64,000 bases of DNA from NCBI GenBank assembly GCA_027307235.1, contig DAHUXH010000020.1, positions 182,616-246,615 of the forward strand. Direction: 5' to 3'. Made by a program: the position numbers and the translations under genes. The notes beneath the pieces are model-generated. The model was not told the DNA's origin, did no database searches, and worked only from the letters and a program-made list of their open reading frames with translations. This document shows, piece after piece, positions 29,836 to 38,449 of the stretch (the stretch's first letter is position 1; each line of letters opens with the position of its first letter). The stretch comes from Vulcanimicrobiota bacterium (GTDB lineage: Bacteria; Vulcanimicrobiota; Vulcanimicrobiia; Vulcanimicrobiales; Vulcanimicrobiaceae).

Positions 29836-29895
29836 CAATCTTGAAAACGGTCTGGGACCGGGAATTGTTGCAGTGGGCGCGTAGTCCATGAGACC

Positions 29896-31515
29896 GTGTC
29901 GCTCTATCGTACCTGGCGCCCCAAGACTTTTCGCGATCTTGTCGGGCAGGATGCCGTCGTTCGAACGCTCTCTAGCGCTCTGGAGAGCGGGAAGCTCGCC
30001 CATGCCTACTTGTTCTCTGGTCCAAGAGGCTCAGGCAAGACCTCGGCTGCCAAGATTCTGGCCCGCTGCATCAACTGCGTGAACGGGCCGACCGCCGCGC
30101 CGGACAACAGCTGCCCGAACTGCCTGGCCATGCTTGAAGGCACGGCCCTCGACGTCCTGGAGATCGATGCGGCCAGCAACCGCGGCATCGACGAGATTCG
30201 CGCCTTGCGCGAGTCGGTGAAGTTCTCGCCTTCGACGATGCGCATGAAAGTGTACGTCATCGATGAAGCTCACATGCTCACCAAAGAAGGCGCGAATGCC
30301 TTCCTCAAGACGCTCGAGGAGCCGCCCGAGCACGCCGTCTTCATCTTGGCGACGACCGAGCCCGAGCGGCTGCCGGTGACGATTCTCTCGCGGTGTCAGC
30401 GCTACGCGTTTCGCCGCATCGCGATCCCGGTGATGATCGAACGCATGCGCGAGATCGCGCGTGCCGAAGGCATCGGCATCGACGATGAAGCGCTCTCGGC
30501 GATCGCGTATCGCGCCGACGGCGGCTTGCGCGACGCGCTGACGATGCTGGAACAGGCGGCGGCGTTTGCTGCGCCCGAAGGCGGCGGAGCGGCGAACATC
30601 ACGCTGGCTACGCTTGACTTGGCCTTCGGCACGACGGGACGCGAGTACGCGTCGCGTCTGCTCGACGCGGCACTTGCCGGCGAGGCCGCGGGTGCGCTCG
30701 CTATCGTCGGCGAGGCAAGCGACGCCGGCAATGACATGCAGGTGCTCATGCGTGCACTCACTGCCGAGTTTCGCAATCTGCTCGTCGGCCGTGTAGATGA
30801 AACACTGCTCGCGCGCGATCTCGCACCCGAAGATGCCGCGCGCGTCGCCGCGCGCGCACGCGATGTCGCGCAGCCTGCAATCGTGCGTGCGCTGCGCCTG
30901 CTCTCCGATGCGCTCGCGACCGCGCGATTATCCGGCAACGCGCGCTTGGAACTCGAAACGGCGCTGTTGCGCTACGTGCTGGTGCGCGAGGATCCGTCGC
31001 TCGACGCGCTCGCCACCCGTGTCGCGGCGCTTGAATCCGGCGCCCCGGCCCCGGCCCCGGCCCCGGTCGCACCGCCGGAGCCGCCTCGGCCGGTTGCGGC
31101 CGCGCCGCCTGCGCCACCCGTGCCGGCCGCGCCACCCGTGGCGCGAGAGCCGGCGACGAGCGGACCGGTGACGGTGCAGAAGGTGCGCGCCGCGTGGGCG
31201 CACGTGCGCAGCCGCGTCGAGGGCGAACGCGCCTCGTTGCGCGGTCCGCTCTCCCGCGCGGTGGTGCACGGGCTGGAGGGCAACGCCATTCACCTGCGCG
31301 TTCCCGATCAACCCAACGCCGAGGTGTTGCGTCCGCATCTGGCCGTGCTCGAACGCGCGGTGGGCGACGTGCTCGAGCACCCGTTCAAGGTCGTGCTCGA
31401 GGTCGACACCTCCGGCGCGCGTCCGCGCAGTGCAACCGCGCCGGTCGCGGCGAATGAAGCTGAAGACCCCGATCTGCTATTCAAATATGCCGAAGAACGG
31501 ATACGCGAATCATGA
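29896..31515 (+). CDS. dnaX: DNA polymerase III subunits gamma and tau
   Basis: 539 residues. Clamp-loader ATPase. Walker A GPRGSGKT at 42-49, a zinc site made by Cys58, Cys61 and a CPNC pair near 73-76, Walker B VYVIDEAHML, and sensor 1 ATTEPERLP with the Arg finger SRCQRYAFRR. After the three clamp-loader domains (to about 370) comes a Pro/Ala-rich linker (about 378-420) and a short C-terminal domain that would be the tau-specific part binding polymerase. GTG start; no strong ribosome site was seen. No clear A-rich frameshift signal was noticed. The stop overlaps ybaB by 4 bases, the usual dnaX-ybaB-recR order. Confidence 0.96.
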   Translation: MSLYRTWRPKTFRDLVGQDAVVRTLSSALESGKLAHAYLFSGPRGSGKTSAAKILARCINCVNGPTAAPDNSCPNCLAMLEGTALDVLEIDAASNRGIDEIRALRESVKFSPSTMRMKVYVIDEAHMLTKEGANAFLKTLEEPPEHAVFILATTEPERLPVTILSRCQRYAFRRIAIPVMIERMREIARAEGIGIDDEALSAIAYRADGGLRDALTMLEQAAAFAAPEGGGAANITLATLDLAFGTTGREYASRLLDAALAGEAAGALAIVGEASDAGNDMQVLMRALTAEFRNLLVGRVDETLLARDLAPEDAARVAARARDVAQPAIVRALRLLSDALATARLSGNARLELETALLRYVLVREDPSLDALATRVAALESGAPAPAPAPVAPPEPPRPVAAAPPAPPVPAAPPVAREPATSGPVTVQKVRAAWAHVRSRVEGERASLRGPLSRAVVHGLEGNAIHLRVPDQPNAEVLRPHLAVLERAVGDVLEHPFKVVLEVDTSGARPRSATAPVAANEAEDPDLLFKYAEERIRES

Positions 31516-31820
31516 ATCAAGCTCAACTGCTCGCCCAAGTACGCAAGATGCAAACCGAGATGGCCAAAGCCCAAGAGGAGCTGGCGAGCACGTTCGTCAC
31601 CGGCGTCGCCGCGGGAGAGACCGTCACGGTCGAGATGTCGTGCGATCATCGCGTCAAGAGCATTTCGATCGCCAAGGACGCGGTCGATCCCGATGACGTC
31701 GAAACGCTCGAAGATCTGGTTACCGTCGCCGTCAACGATGCGCTCAAGAAGATCGAAGAGATTTCGTCGAAGCGAATGTCGTCGCTCACCGGGGGCATGC
31801 GCATTCCCGGCATGATGTAA
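31512..31820 (+). CDS. YbaB/EbfC family nucleoid-associated protein
   Basis: 102 residues, the normal size. N-terminal helix NQAQLLAQVRKMQTEMAKAQEEL and the conserved strand pair TVEMSCDHRVKSISIAKDAVD followed by VNDALKKIEEIS define the family. It forms dimers that bind DNA. It starts in an ATGA overlap with dnaX and ends directly before the recR GTG, so the three are one operon. The C-terminal Gly/Met-rich tail (SLTGGMRIPGMM) is usual. Confidence 0.95.
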   Translation: MNQAQLLAQVRKMQTEMAKAQEELASTFVTGVAAGETVTVEMSCDHRVKSISIAKDAVDPDDVETLEDLVTVAVNDALKKIEEISSKRMSSLTGGMRIPGMM

Positions 31821-32429
31821 GTGTCTGCTCCGCGTTCACTCGCTGGGCCGATCGCGGCCCTCATCAACGAGTTCTCGAAGCTTCCGACGATCGGGCCGAA
31901 GACCGCGGCCCGATTGGTCTTTCATCTGCTCAATCGTCCGCGTCACGAAGCTCAGGCGCTGGCCGAAGCGATCATCGCCGTCAAAGATCACGTGCGCTTG
32001 TGTTCGGTCTGTTTTTCGCTCACCGAAGACGATCCATGCGCCTTCTGCACCGACGAGCGGCGCGATGCCTCGACGATCTGCGTGATCGCGGAAGCCAAAG
32101 ACATCTACGCGATCGAACGCACCGGCGTCTATCACGGGCGCTATCATGTGCTCGGCGGTTTGATCTCGCCGATGGACGGCATCGGTCCGGCGCAACTGCA
32201 CGTCAAGGAACTCGTCGAACGCATCGGCAGCGAGAAGCCGAACGAGATCATCGTCGCCACCAACCCCAACGCCGAAGGCGAAGCCACCGCCATCTACTTG
32301 TCGCGCCTGCTCCAACCGCTGGGCGTTGCGGTGACGCGCCTGGCGTACGGCCTGCCCATCGGCGGCGACTTGGACTACGCCGACGAGATTACGTTAGCAA
32401 AGGCCCTCGAAGGCCGCCGCCACTTGTAG
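31821..32429 (+). CDS. recR: Recombination mediator protein RecR
   Basis: 202 residues. Works with RecF and RecO to load RecA at gaps. A helix-hairpin-helix is at the N-terminus (LPTIGPKTAARLVFHLL), then the Cys4 zinc finger (CSVCFSLTEDDPCAFC) and the Toprim domain (ICVIAEAKDIYAIERTG ... LIVATNPNAEGEATA form). The ending ALEGRRHL is the normal family end. Its TAG stop codon is also the first three bases of a palindromic repeat (32427-32533). GTG start directly abuts the ybaB stop. Confidence 0.97.
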   Translation: MSAPRSLAGPIAALINEFSKLPTIGPKTAARLVFHLLNRPRHEAQALAEAIIAVKDHVRLCSVCFSLTEDDPCAFCTDERRDASTICVIAEAKDIYAIERTGVYHGRYHVLGGLISPMDGIGPAQLHVKELVERIGSEKPNEIIVATNPNAEGEATAIYLSRLLQPLGVAVTRLAYGLPIGGDLDYADEITLAKALEGRRHL

Positions 32430-32533
32430 GGAAGGGCAGATTATCGCCAGGCCGTCGTTGCGGAGAGGCTCGTGTACCACAGTACACGTCGCCTCTCCGC
32501 GCCGACGGCCTGACGAAAATCTGCCCTTCCCTA
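32427..32533. repeat. Palindromic repeat element, copy 1 (MITE- or REP-like)
   Basis: A near-perfect palindrome of about 107 bases with ends TAGGGAAGGGCAG and CTGCCCTTCCCTA. The centre is GTGTAC, loop CACA, GTACAC at 32472-32487. The first three bases are the recR stop codon. A second copy lies at the window end after the RNase E/G gene, sharing GCCAGGCCGTCGTTGCGGAG and the GTGTAC centre. The flanking TA at both ends fits insertion at a TA dinucleotide, as for IS630/mariner-type miniature elements, but a REP-like structure that acts as a terminator between the convergent genes is equally possible. Confidence 0.85.
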
Positions 32534-32587
32534 TGCTCGGGTGACGAAAAATCAGACCTTCCTACGATGTGCTGGCTGACGCTTTCG

Positions 32588-32611
32588 TTAGCGTGCGGAG
32601 AGGCACGCTAA
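32588..32611. terminator. Hairpin between recR and the convergent MOSC gene
   Basis: A perfect 9-base-pair stem (TTAGCGTGC / GCACGCTAA) with a six-base loop GGAGAG. There is no T-tract after it, so it is at most a weak or Rho-helped terminator. The stretch 32543-32564 just before it resembles the right end of the palindromic element (GACGAAAAATCAGACCTTCC), so the area may hold the decayed remains of a further copy. Nothing coding is seen in 32534-32644. Confidence 0.4.
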
Positions 32612-32644
32612 TCTGACATTGCCTGCGGTTCGGTGTTCGGCGGC

Positions 32645-33277
32645 TCAGGGTTTGGTTAGGGGGGTGCCGATTTTGGTTTGGCCGGGGGTGAGGACGTCGC
32701 AGTAGATGCCGACTTCGTTGTTGCAGGTGTTGACGATGTAGCGCAGGACGTCGGATTGCCCTTCGCCGGTTTCGAGATCGAGACTCGGTACGACGCAGCG
32801 CTCGATCGGGTGGCGCACGCGCAGGCGCACCGATCCCAGTTCGAGTTCGCATCCGGTGAGATCGCGCTCGCGCACGGCCGAACCGGGTGCGGCCGCGATC
32901 AGGAAATTCGGTCGAAAGCGCAATGGATCGATCGTGCGGCCCGTGCCGCGTTCGATCGCATCCACCCAGGTGTCGAGAACGATGGAGATGGGCGCGTCGT
33001 CGAAGTAACGCCCGCGCTCCCGTTCGAGCGCGACCTCGATGCCGTGCTCGCGCGCGCATGCGATCGCAGCGTCGGTGCGCTCGAATGTGTGCAGCAGATG
33101 CTCCTCCTTGCCGCGATACGGCTTGTTCGCGCGAGCGTGCCCGCCGCCGACGATGAGCGCGCCGACGCGGTCTCCGCGAACGCCGTCGATGTCCACGTCG
33201 GCGGACTGCAAGGATTGCCCGCGTAAGCTCTTGGTCGGGAAGCGCCAGATGGCGGCGATACGGCCGATCTCAACCAT
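32645..33277 (-). CDS. MOSC domain-containing protein
   Basis: About 210 residues. MOSC domains are the sulfur-carrier domain of Moco sulfurase-type and YcbX/YiiM-type proteins. The N-terminal beta-barrel start (IGRIAAIWRFPTKSLRGQSL) is typical, with DIDGVRGDRVGAL next, FRPNFLIAA in the middle and the conserved Cys in the segment IERCVVPSLDLETGE. It may take part in molybdenum cofactor-dependent reduction or detoxification; substrate is not known. ATG 33277 is chosen; GTG 33286 adds three residues. Convergent with recR. Confidence 0.86.
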   Translation of the reverse strand: MVEIGRIAAIWRFPTKSLRGQSLQSADVDIDGVRGDRVGALIVGGGHARANKPYRGKEEHLLHTFERTDAAIACAREHGIEVALERERGRYFDDAPISIVLDTWVDAIERGTGRTIDPLRFRPNFLIAAAPGSAVRERDLTGCELELGSVRLRVRHPIERCVVPSLDLETGEGQSDVLRYIVNTCNNEVGIYCDVLTPGQTKIGTPLTKP

Positions 33278-33329
33278 GACGCACACTTTGCGAGGAGCGC
33301 CTCGAACTCCTCAAGAAAGCGCACCGGCG

Positions 33330-34268
33330 ATGGCTGGGAACGATCGTCCATTCGACCTGCGCCCGTTAGGCATTGGCGAAATCTTCGACCGCGCGGTGAC
33401 GATCTACGTCCAAAACTTCCTCGTTTTCGCGGCAATCCTGCTCGCCGTCTTCCTGCCCCTGGGGTGCGCCGAGTACTTCTTCTTCGGAAATGCTGCCCAG
33501 ATCACCGACATGGCGAAGATTTTGGCACCATCCATGACCGCGGCACAAGTCGGCCTTTTCGCCGCCTATGCGGTGTGGGGGTTCGCGCTGCTTCCGCTTG
33601 GAAACATGGCGGTGGCAAGCGGTGTCGCCGCACTCTACGTCGGCAAACGCCCCGATGTCCGCTCGTGCTATGCGACGGCGCTACGCGGATGGTTGCGCGT
33701 CATCGGCTTCATGCTGTTGATGGGGATCGTTGCGGCCGCACTCCTCGCTGTGCTCTTTCTCTTAATCGTGGTGGTGAACGTGCTTATCACCATCCTTGGG
33801 GCTGTGGCCGGCGGTGCCGCAATCGGCCTGACTATCGTGGTCGAAGTGGTGATCGGGATCTTTTCCGTGTTCTTGATCCTTTCCGGCATATTGATCGCGG
33901 TCTTGATCGGAGCGTTCGGATCGTACGCGATCGCAATCGAACGCACGGAGCCGGTCAAGGCGCTGAGCAGCGCGGTCGCTCGCATCTTCAATCGTCGCGA
34001 ATTCGGGCGCGCTCTGCTCATGCTGCTCTCGTGGCTCTTGTTTCAAATCGGCGCCGACGTGGCGTCGTTTGCTGCCGCCACGCTCGTGCTGCTCGTCCTG
34101 CATTCCATGGTGCTCTACGTCGCCCTTGGCATCGCGATCGACATCGCGGTCGGCGGCTTCTCGACGGTGCTGCTCGCCGTGTACTATTACGACGTGCGGG
34201 TACGGCGCGAGGGATTGGATCTGGAAGCGCGCTTGCAACAACTGTCCGAAGCGCCGGCCTCGGCCTAA
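33330..34268 (+). CDS. Integral membrane protein at the head of the MoxR-DUF58 operon
   Basis: 312 residues with about six hydrophobic segments. The opening RPLGIGEIFDRAVTIYVQNFLVF is the pattern of membrane proteins with the glycerophosphodiester phosphodiesterase-type membrane domain (DUF975/YciC-like group), often found near DUF4129 genes. Several very hydrophobic Ile/Val/Leu stretches lie at 130-200. No catalytic motif is seen. ATG 33330 is chosen because it gives a short cytosolic start before the first helix. Ten bases separate it from the next gene. Confidence 0.76.
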   Translation: MAGNDRPFDLRPLGIGEIFDRAVTIYVQNFLVFAAILLAVFLPLGCAEYFFFGNAAQITDMAKILAPSMTAAQVGLFAAYAVWGFALLPLGNMAVASGVAALYVGKRPDVRSCYATALRGWLRVIGFMLLMGIVAAALLAVLFLLIVVVNVLITILGAVAGGAAIGLTIVVEVVIGIFSVFLILSGILIAVLIGAFGSYAIAIERTEPVKALSSAVARIFNRREFGRALLMLLSWLLFQIGADVASFAAATLVLLVLHSMVLYVALGIAIDIAVGGFSTVLLAVYYYDVRVRREGLDLEARLQQLSEAPASA

Positions 34269-34278
34269 CGTTCGAGCC

Positions 34279-34926
34279 GTGCGCGTCCCTCTCGCCGCCG
34301 CATGGCACGCATCAAGCAATCTGCGCGCGCTCGCACTCGACGTGCTGCGCGATCGGCGTTACCACCTGATCGAGGCCGCACCGGCACCGCAAACGTGGTG
34401 GCAACGACTGCTCGGCCGCTTCGGTGCGTTCTTAGCCGGGATCTGGCATGCATTGACCGCCCATGTGCACGTCTCCGGCACGCAGCGAGGCGTGTTGGGT
34501 GCGGCGCTCCTTGGGATCGCGCTGCTCGCGATGGCGCTCGTGCTCTGGCGTGCGCTGCGCTCGGTGCAACGCGACAGCGCGTCGCTCGCGGCGGTGCGTG
34601 CGCTCGATCGCGGCGAGACGGTCGGCGACGTGTACGCCGCAGCGTCGCGCGCGGCGCAGCGCGGGGAGTTTCCGACCGCAGTTCGATTGCTCTTCGCCGC
34701 CGCGATCATCGCGCTCGATCTGCACGGACTGCTGGCCGACGACGCGGGGACGACCGTCGGAGAGTTTCGGCGCGCGCTGCGCGCGAAAGATGCGGGCGCC
34801 GCGACCGACTTCGACGACCTCGCGCGGCTGTTCACGGTCATTGCCTACGGCGATGCGGACGCGGATGCAGCCACGTGGGAACGGGCGCGCGGCGCGTACC
34901 TTGCGCTGACGGCGCGATCGGGATGA
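34279..34926 (+). CDS. DUF4129 domain-containing membrane protein
   Basis: 215 residues. One transmembrane helix near 70-90 (GVLGAALLGIALLAMALVLW) is followed by a C-terminal cytosolic domain with the DUF4129 pattern (GDVYAAASRAAQRGEFPTAVRLLFAAAIIALDLHGLL ... FDDLARLFTVIAYGD). In transglutaminase-like relatives this domain sits at the C-terminus. GTG 34279 is the only start that gives the full N-terminal part. The stop overlaps the next gene by 4 bases. Function is unknown; the linkage to MoxR and DUF58 genes is widespread. Confidence 0.82.
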   Translation: MRVPLAAAWHASSNLRALALDVLRDRRYHLIEAAPAPQTWWQRLLGRFGAFLAGIWHALTAHVHVSGTQRGVLGAALLGIALLAMALVLWRALRSVQRDSASLAAVRALDRGETVGDVYAAASRAAQRGEFPTAVRLLFAAAIIALDLHGLLADDAGTTVGEFRRALRAKDAGAATDFDDLARLFTVIAYGDADADAATWERARGAYLALTARSG

Positions 34927-36059
34927 ACGGCCGCCGCTTCGACGTTCTCCTCGGCATCGTCGCGATCGTCGCGCTGTGTGCCTACGCGCTGTTGCGCGGC
35001 GAGCAGGCGGATACACCGGTCTCAGCGTTTTCCTCGTACGATTACGGCGCCAACGGCTATCGTGCGCTCGCTGACGTGCTCGCGCGTTCCGGTGTTCCGG
35101 TGCGGGAGTTCGGACGTCCGGCCGACGAGTTGCGGCACGACGTCGGCACGCTCGTCGTGTCGTCGAACGCGCCCGAGTCAGGACGCATCGCGTCGGCGCG
35201 CGCACTCGCGCCGCACGACGTCGCGGCGTTGGCGCGCTGGGTGCGCGGCGGCGGCCATCTCGTCATGCTCGACACGGATTTCGACGCGATCGCGAAGGCG
35301 GCGCTGGGTGTGCCGTCGTCGGTTTTCGTCAAGGAGCGGACGCGCGCGTTTGCCGTGCCGCGGCGGACTCAGCCGCATGCGCCCGCGGTGAGCGGCGATT
35401 TCTTTGAAGCGTTCGGTTTTGCGACGAAGCGCGGTGCGCGCCCGCTGCTGGCGACCGAACGCGGCGTGGTCGCGTTGACGTATGCGCTCGGTAGCGGCAG
35501 CGTCGTCGCGATCACCGACCCGACGGTTTTTTCGAATGCGCGTCTTGCCAAAGATGACAACGCCGCCTTCGCCTATGGCGTGCTGGCCGGTCACGGCACG
35601 GTTGCCTTCGATGAATATCTCCACGGCTACGGGCAAGATCGCACGGTGTGGCAAGCGCTTCCCGCGCCGATTCACGTCGCGCTCGTGCTGCTGCTTTCCA
35701 TCGTCGTATTGGCGGCGATCGGTGCGAACCTGCGGCCTGAACCGCCGGTCGCGCTCGATCCGCCGGACGAACGTGATTCATCGGCGTACATCGCGGCGAT
35801 GGCGGTGCTGCTGCGCCGCGCTCGCGCCGCGCGCAGCGCAGCCGCGATCTTCGCCAACGACGCGCTGCGCCGCGCACGCCGCCGCTTTTCCTTGCGCGAT
35901 GACGCCGACATCTCGGCGATCGCGTTGCGTATCGCACGGAACGACGTGCGTCAGGGACTTGCCGACCTCGATCGGCTGTGCACGCGAGCTTCGATTGACG
36001 ACGCGGCGCTCGCGCGCGCGGCCGCAACCTATCAGTTTCTTCGGAAGGAGCTTGGATGA
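34923..36059 (+). CDS. DUF4350 domain-containing protein
   Basis: 378 residues. N-terminal helix (VLLGIVAIVALCAYALL), then a DUF4350 domain (SSYDYGANGYRALADVLARSGVPVREF, LARWVRGGGHLVMLD) that looks like a flavodoxin-like or GATase-like fold, ALGSGSVVAITDPTVFSNARLAKDDNAAFAYGVL, a second helix near 255-275 and a basic C-terminal helical domain. The family is found with MoxR ATPases. ATG start in a 4-base overlap with the DUF4129 gene, and the same overlap (ATGA) with moxR. Confidence 0.86.
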   Translation: MNGRRFDVLLGIVAIVALCAYALLRGEQADTPVSAFSSYDYGANGYRALADVLARSGVPVREFGRPADELRHDVGTLVVSSNAPESGRIASARALAPHDVAALARWVRGGGHLVMLDTDFDAIAKAALGVPSSVFVKERTRAFAVPRRTQPHAPAVSGDFFEAFGFATKRGARPLLATERGVVALTYALGSGSVVAITDPTVFSNARLAKDDNAAFAYGVLAGHGTVAFDEYLHGYGQDRTVWQALPAPIHVALVLLLSIVVLAAIGANLRPEPPVALDPPDERDSSAYIAAMAVLLRRARAARSAAAIFANDALRRARRRFSLRDDADISAIALRIARNDVRQGLADLDRLCTRASIDDAALARAAATYQFLRKELG

Positions 36060-37012
36060 CCGTCGATTGCAAGGTGCTCGCGGAGCGTATCACGGAGGCG
36101 ATGAGCGGTGCGCTCGTCGGCAGCGAGCGCACGATCTTCGCGCTCGAGATCGCGTTGTTCGCACGCGGTCACGCATTGATCGAAGGCGTGCCCGGAACGG
36201 GCAAGACGCTCGCGGTTCGCACGCTTGCACTCGCGCTCGGTCTGCCGTTTCGACGCATTCAGTTCACGCCCGACTTGATGCCGTCCGACATCATCGGCAC
36301 GACCGTGTTCAACCCGCAAACGGCCGAGTTCTCGACTCGCACCGGCCCGCTCGTCGCAAGTATAGTGCTTGCCGACGAGATCAATCGCACGCCGCCCAAG
36401 ACGCAAGCGGCGCTGCTCGAAGCGATGGAAGAAGGCCGCATCACGATCGACGGCACCGCGATCGCGCTGCCCGCGCCGTTCATCGTGTGCGCGACGCAAA
36501 ACCCGATCGAATACGAGGGAACCTATCCGCTTCCTGAAGCGCAGCTCGATCGCTTCTTGGTAAAGATCGATGCGACATATCCGAGCGAAGCGCACGAACT
36601 GACGCTGCTCGCTCGTGTGAGCGCCGGATTCGATTGGCGTGACCTGCAAGGCTCGGGAGTCGCTGCCGTGACCAGCGCTGATGAAGTTATGCGGGCGCAG
36701 CGCGCCGTACGTGAAGTGCATCTGTCCGACGGCGTGCAGCGCTACATTCAGCAGATCATCGCGCAGACGCGCACGCATCCGCGCTTGGCGCTGGGCGCAT
36801 CGCCGCGCGCCGGTGTGGCGCTGCTGGTCGCCGCGCAAGCGGCGGCCGCCATCGACGGCCGCGCGTTCGCGACGCCCGACGACGTGAAAGACGTCGCCGC
36901 ATTCGTGCTGCCGCATCGCTTGATCGTCCATCCCGAGGCGGAGATCGACGGCGTGCGCGCACGTGACATCGTCGCCGACGTGCTGGCGAGCGTTCCCGTT
37001 CCGCGTGCGTAA
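36056..37012 (+). CDS. MoxR-family AAA+ ATPase
   Basis: 318 residues. Walker A GVPGTGKT near 45-52, FRRIQFTPDLMPSDIIG, Walker B IVLADEINRTPPKTQAALLEAMEE, sensor 1 CATQNPIEYEGTYPLPEAQLDRF and a C-terminal lid with RLIVHPEAEIDG. MoxR proteins act as chaperones that help assemble or activate partner proteins, often with VWA-containing partners. The next gene is a DUF58 protein, the usual partner, overlapping by 8 bases. Confidence 0.96.
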   Translation: MTVDCKVLAERITEAMSGALVGSERTIFALEIALFARGHALIEGVPGTGKTLAVRTLALALGLPFRRIQFTPDLMPSDIIGTTVFNPQTAEFSTRTGPLVASIVLADEINRTPPKTQAALLEAMEEGRITIDGTAIALPAPFIVCATQNPIEYEGTYPLPEAQLDRFLVKIDATYPSEAHELTLLARVSAGFDWRDLQGSGVAAVTSADEVMRAQRAVREVHLSDGVQRYIQQIIAQTRTHPRLALGASPRAGVALLVAAQAAAAIDGRAFATPDDVKDVAAFVLPHRLIVHPEAEIDGVRARDIVADVLASVPVPRA

Positions 37013-38336
37013 GCTGCGCTTGCCGCGCTGGTTCTCGCGACGGTTCTACTTCGCCGTCACGGTGCTTGCCGGACTGCTTGCGCTCGCTCCGGTGCTGCAC
37101 GCGCTGCTCGCGTTGACGGTTGCCGCGGCGTTCGCGCTCGGCATCGCCGTGATCGTCGATCTGGTCATCGGTCCGCCGCGCGCGCTGCTCGCCGTGCATC
37201 GTGTCGTTCCCGCTCATATCGCGTTGCGAAAGCCCTTCGAGCTCGTCTACGAGATCGAGAACCGATCAACCGTGGGCGCTGCGGTCAGGCTGGTGGAATC
37301 GCCGGTGCGCACGCTGCGCTACCAGCGCGACGAGGTGAGCGCATCCGTCCCGGCGCGCAGTGCCGTGCGCCTTATCCGCCCGGCCGACGCCATCGCACGC
37401 GGGAGCGACCGATTCCAAGCGATATATCTGCGCTTCACGAACGCCATCGGGCTCGTCGAACGGCGCGTGACCATCGCGCAACCGCACGACTTTCGCGTCT
37501 TCCCCGACCTCTCGGCGGTCGAACGCTACGGCGCGTTGCACGTGCGCAACCGTCTACTCGAAGCCGGTTTGCGTAAGATGCGTTTGCGCGGCATCGGCAC
37601 CGAGTTCGAGAGCTTGCGCGACTGGAGCGCCGGCGATGCGTTTCGCTCGATCGACTGGAAGGCGAGCGCCCGGCGCGGCAAACTGATGGTTGCACAATAT
37701 GAAGTCGAACGCAGCCAGGACGTCATGCTGGTACTCGACTGCGGACGGTTGATGACGGCGCGCATCGGCGAGCAGCGCAAGCTCGACTACGCGATCACTG
37801 CCGCCCTCTCCGTCGCTGCGATCGCGGGGCTGGCGAGCGACCGCGTCGGGCTGGTCGCTTTTGCAAGCGAGATGATCGCCGCGAGCGCGCCGCGCGCGAC
37901 GCGATCATCGCTCTCCTATCTCGCCGATCTCGCCTATGACATCGAACCGCGCTTCGAGGAAGCCAATTATTCGCGCGCCTTCACGTATTTGCGCACGCAT
38001 CTGCGCCGCCGCAGCATGATCGTCTTTTTCACCGACGTGGTCGACCCGCTCGCGCAAAGCGCCGTTCTCGCGGAGATCGGCGCGCTCGCGCACCGGCACG
38101 TCGTCGTGTGCGCCTTCATGAACGACGCGGCGGTCGCACACGCACTGATGCGTCCGCCCGCATCGGCGGTTGACGCCTACGCCACCGCCATCGCGCTCGG
38201 CCTGGAACACGAGCGCAAGACCGCCGCCGCCGTTCTGACCTCACGCGGCGTCATCGTGATCGACACACCAGCTACGTCGCTCTCAACCGCCACGATCGAC
38301 GAATACCTCCGCATCAAACAGCGCGGCCTGATTTAG
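37005..38336 (+). CDS. DUF58 domain-containing protein (VWA-like fold)
   Basis: 443 residues. Two N-terminal helices (FAVTVLAGLLALAPVLHALLALTVAAAFALGIAVIVDLVI), then the DUF58 core with the signature GIGTEFESLRDWSAGDAFRSIDWKASARRGKLMVAQYEVERSQDV near 205-245, and a VWA-like part (LVLDCGRLMTAR ... VGLVAFASEM). GTG 37005 is chosen as the first start that gives the complete first helix. Its last 610 bases (37727-38336) are duplicated, minus 110 bases, at 39779-40278. It is the usual substrate or partner of the upstream MoxR ATPase. Confidence 0.93.
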   Translation: MRKLRLPRWFSRRFYFAVTVLAGLLALAPVLHALLALTVAAAFALGIAVIVDLVIGPPRALLAVHRVVPAHIALRKPFELVYEIENRSTVGAAVRLVESPVRTLRYQRDEVSASVPARSAVRLIRPADAIARGSDRFQAIYLRFTNAIGLVERRVTIAQPHDFRVFPDLSAVERYGALHVRNRLLEAGLRKMRLRGIGTEFESLRDWSAGDAFRSIDWKASARRGKLMVAQYEVERSQDVMLVLDCGRLMTARIGEQRKLDYAITAALSVAAIAGLASDRVGLVAFASEMIAASAPRATRSSLSYLADLAYDIEPRFEEANYSRAFTYLRTHLRRRSMIVFFTDVVDPLAQSAVLAEIGALAHRHVVVCAFMNDAAVAHALMRPPASAVDAYATAIALGLEHERKTAAAVLTSRGVIVIDTPATSLSTATIDEYLRIKQRGLI

Positions 38337-38358
38337 ACGAAGAGGTGAGCCACGTATC

Positions 38359-38439
38359 AAGGTTCTGCTAGGAGCGACTTCGGTGTGACCTGTCAGGGTC
38401 CGCAGTCGGTCACACCGAAGTCGCTTCCCAAGGGACCTT
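38359..38439. repeat. Long inverted repeat downstream of the DUF58 gene
   Basis: 32-base arms begin AAGGTTCTGC and end GGGACCTT; the inner 18 bases (AGCGACTTCGGTGTGACC and its complement) pair perfectly, leaving a 17-base loop. It lies between the DUF58 stop and the end of the convergent small-gene set, so it could terminate transcription from both sides. It differs in sequence from the recR/RNase E element. No further copy was noticed in the window. Confidence 0.7.
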
Positions 38440-38449
38440 CTCTCGCTAA

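Noticed and set aside
29896..31515. Programmed frameshift in dnaX for a separate gamma form
   Set aside because: No A-rich slippery run followed by a stem was noticed at the end of the clamp-loader part.
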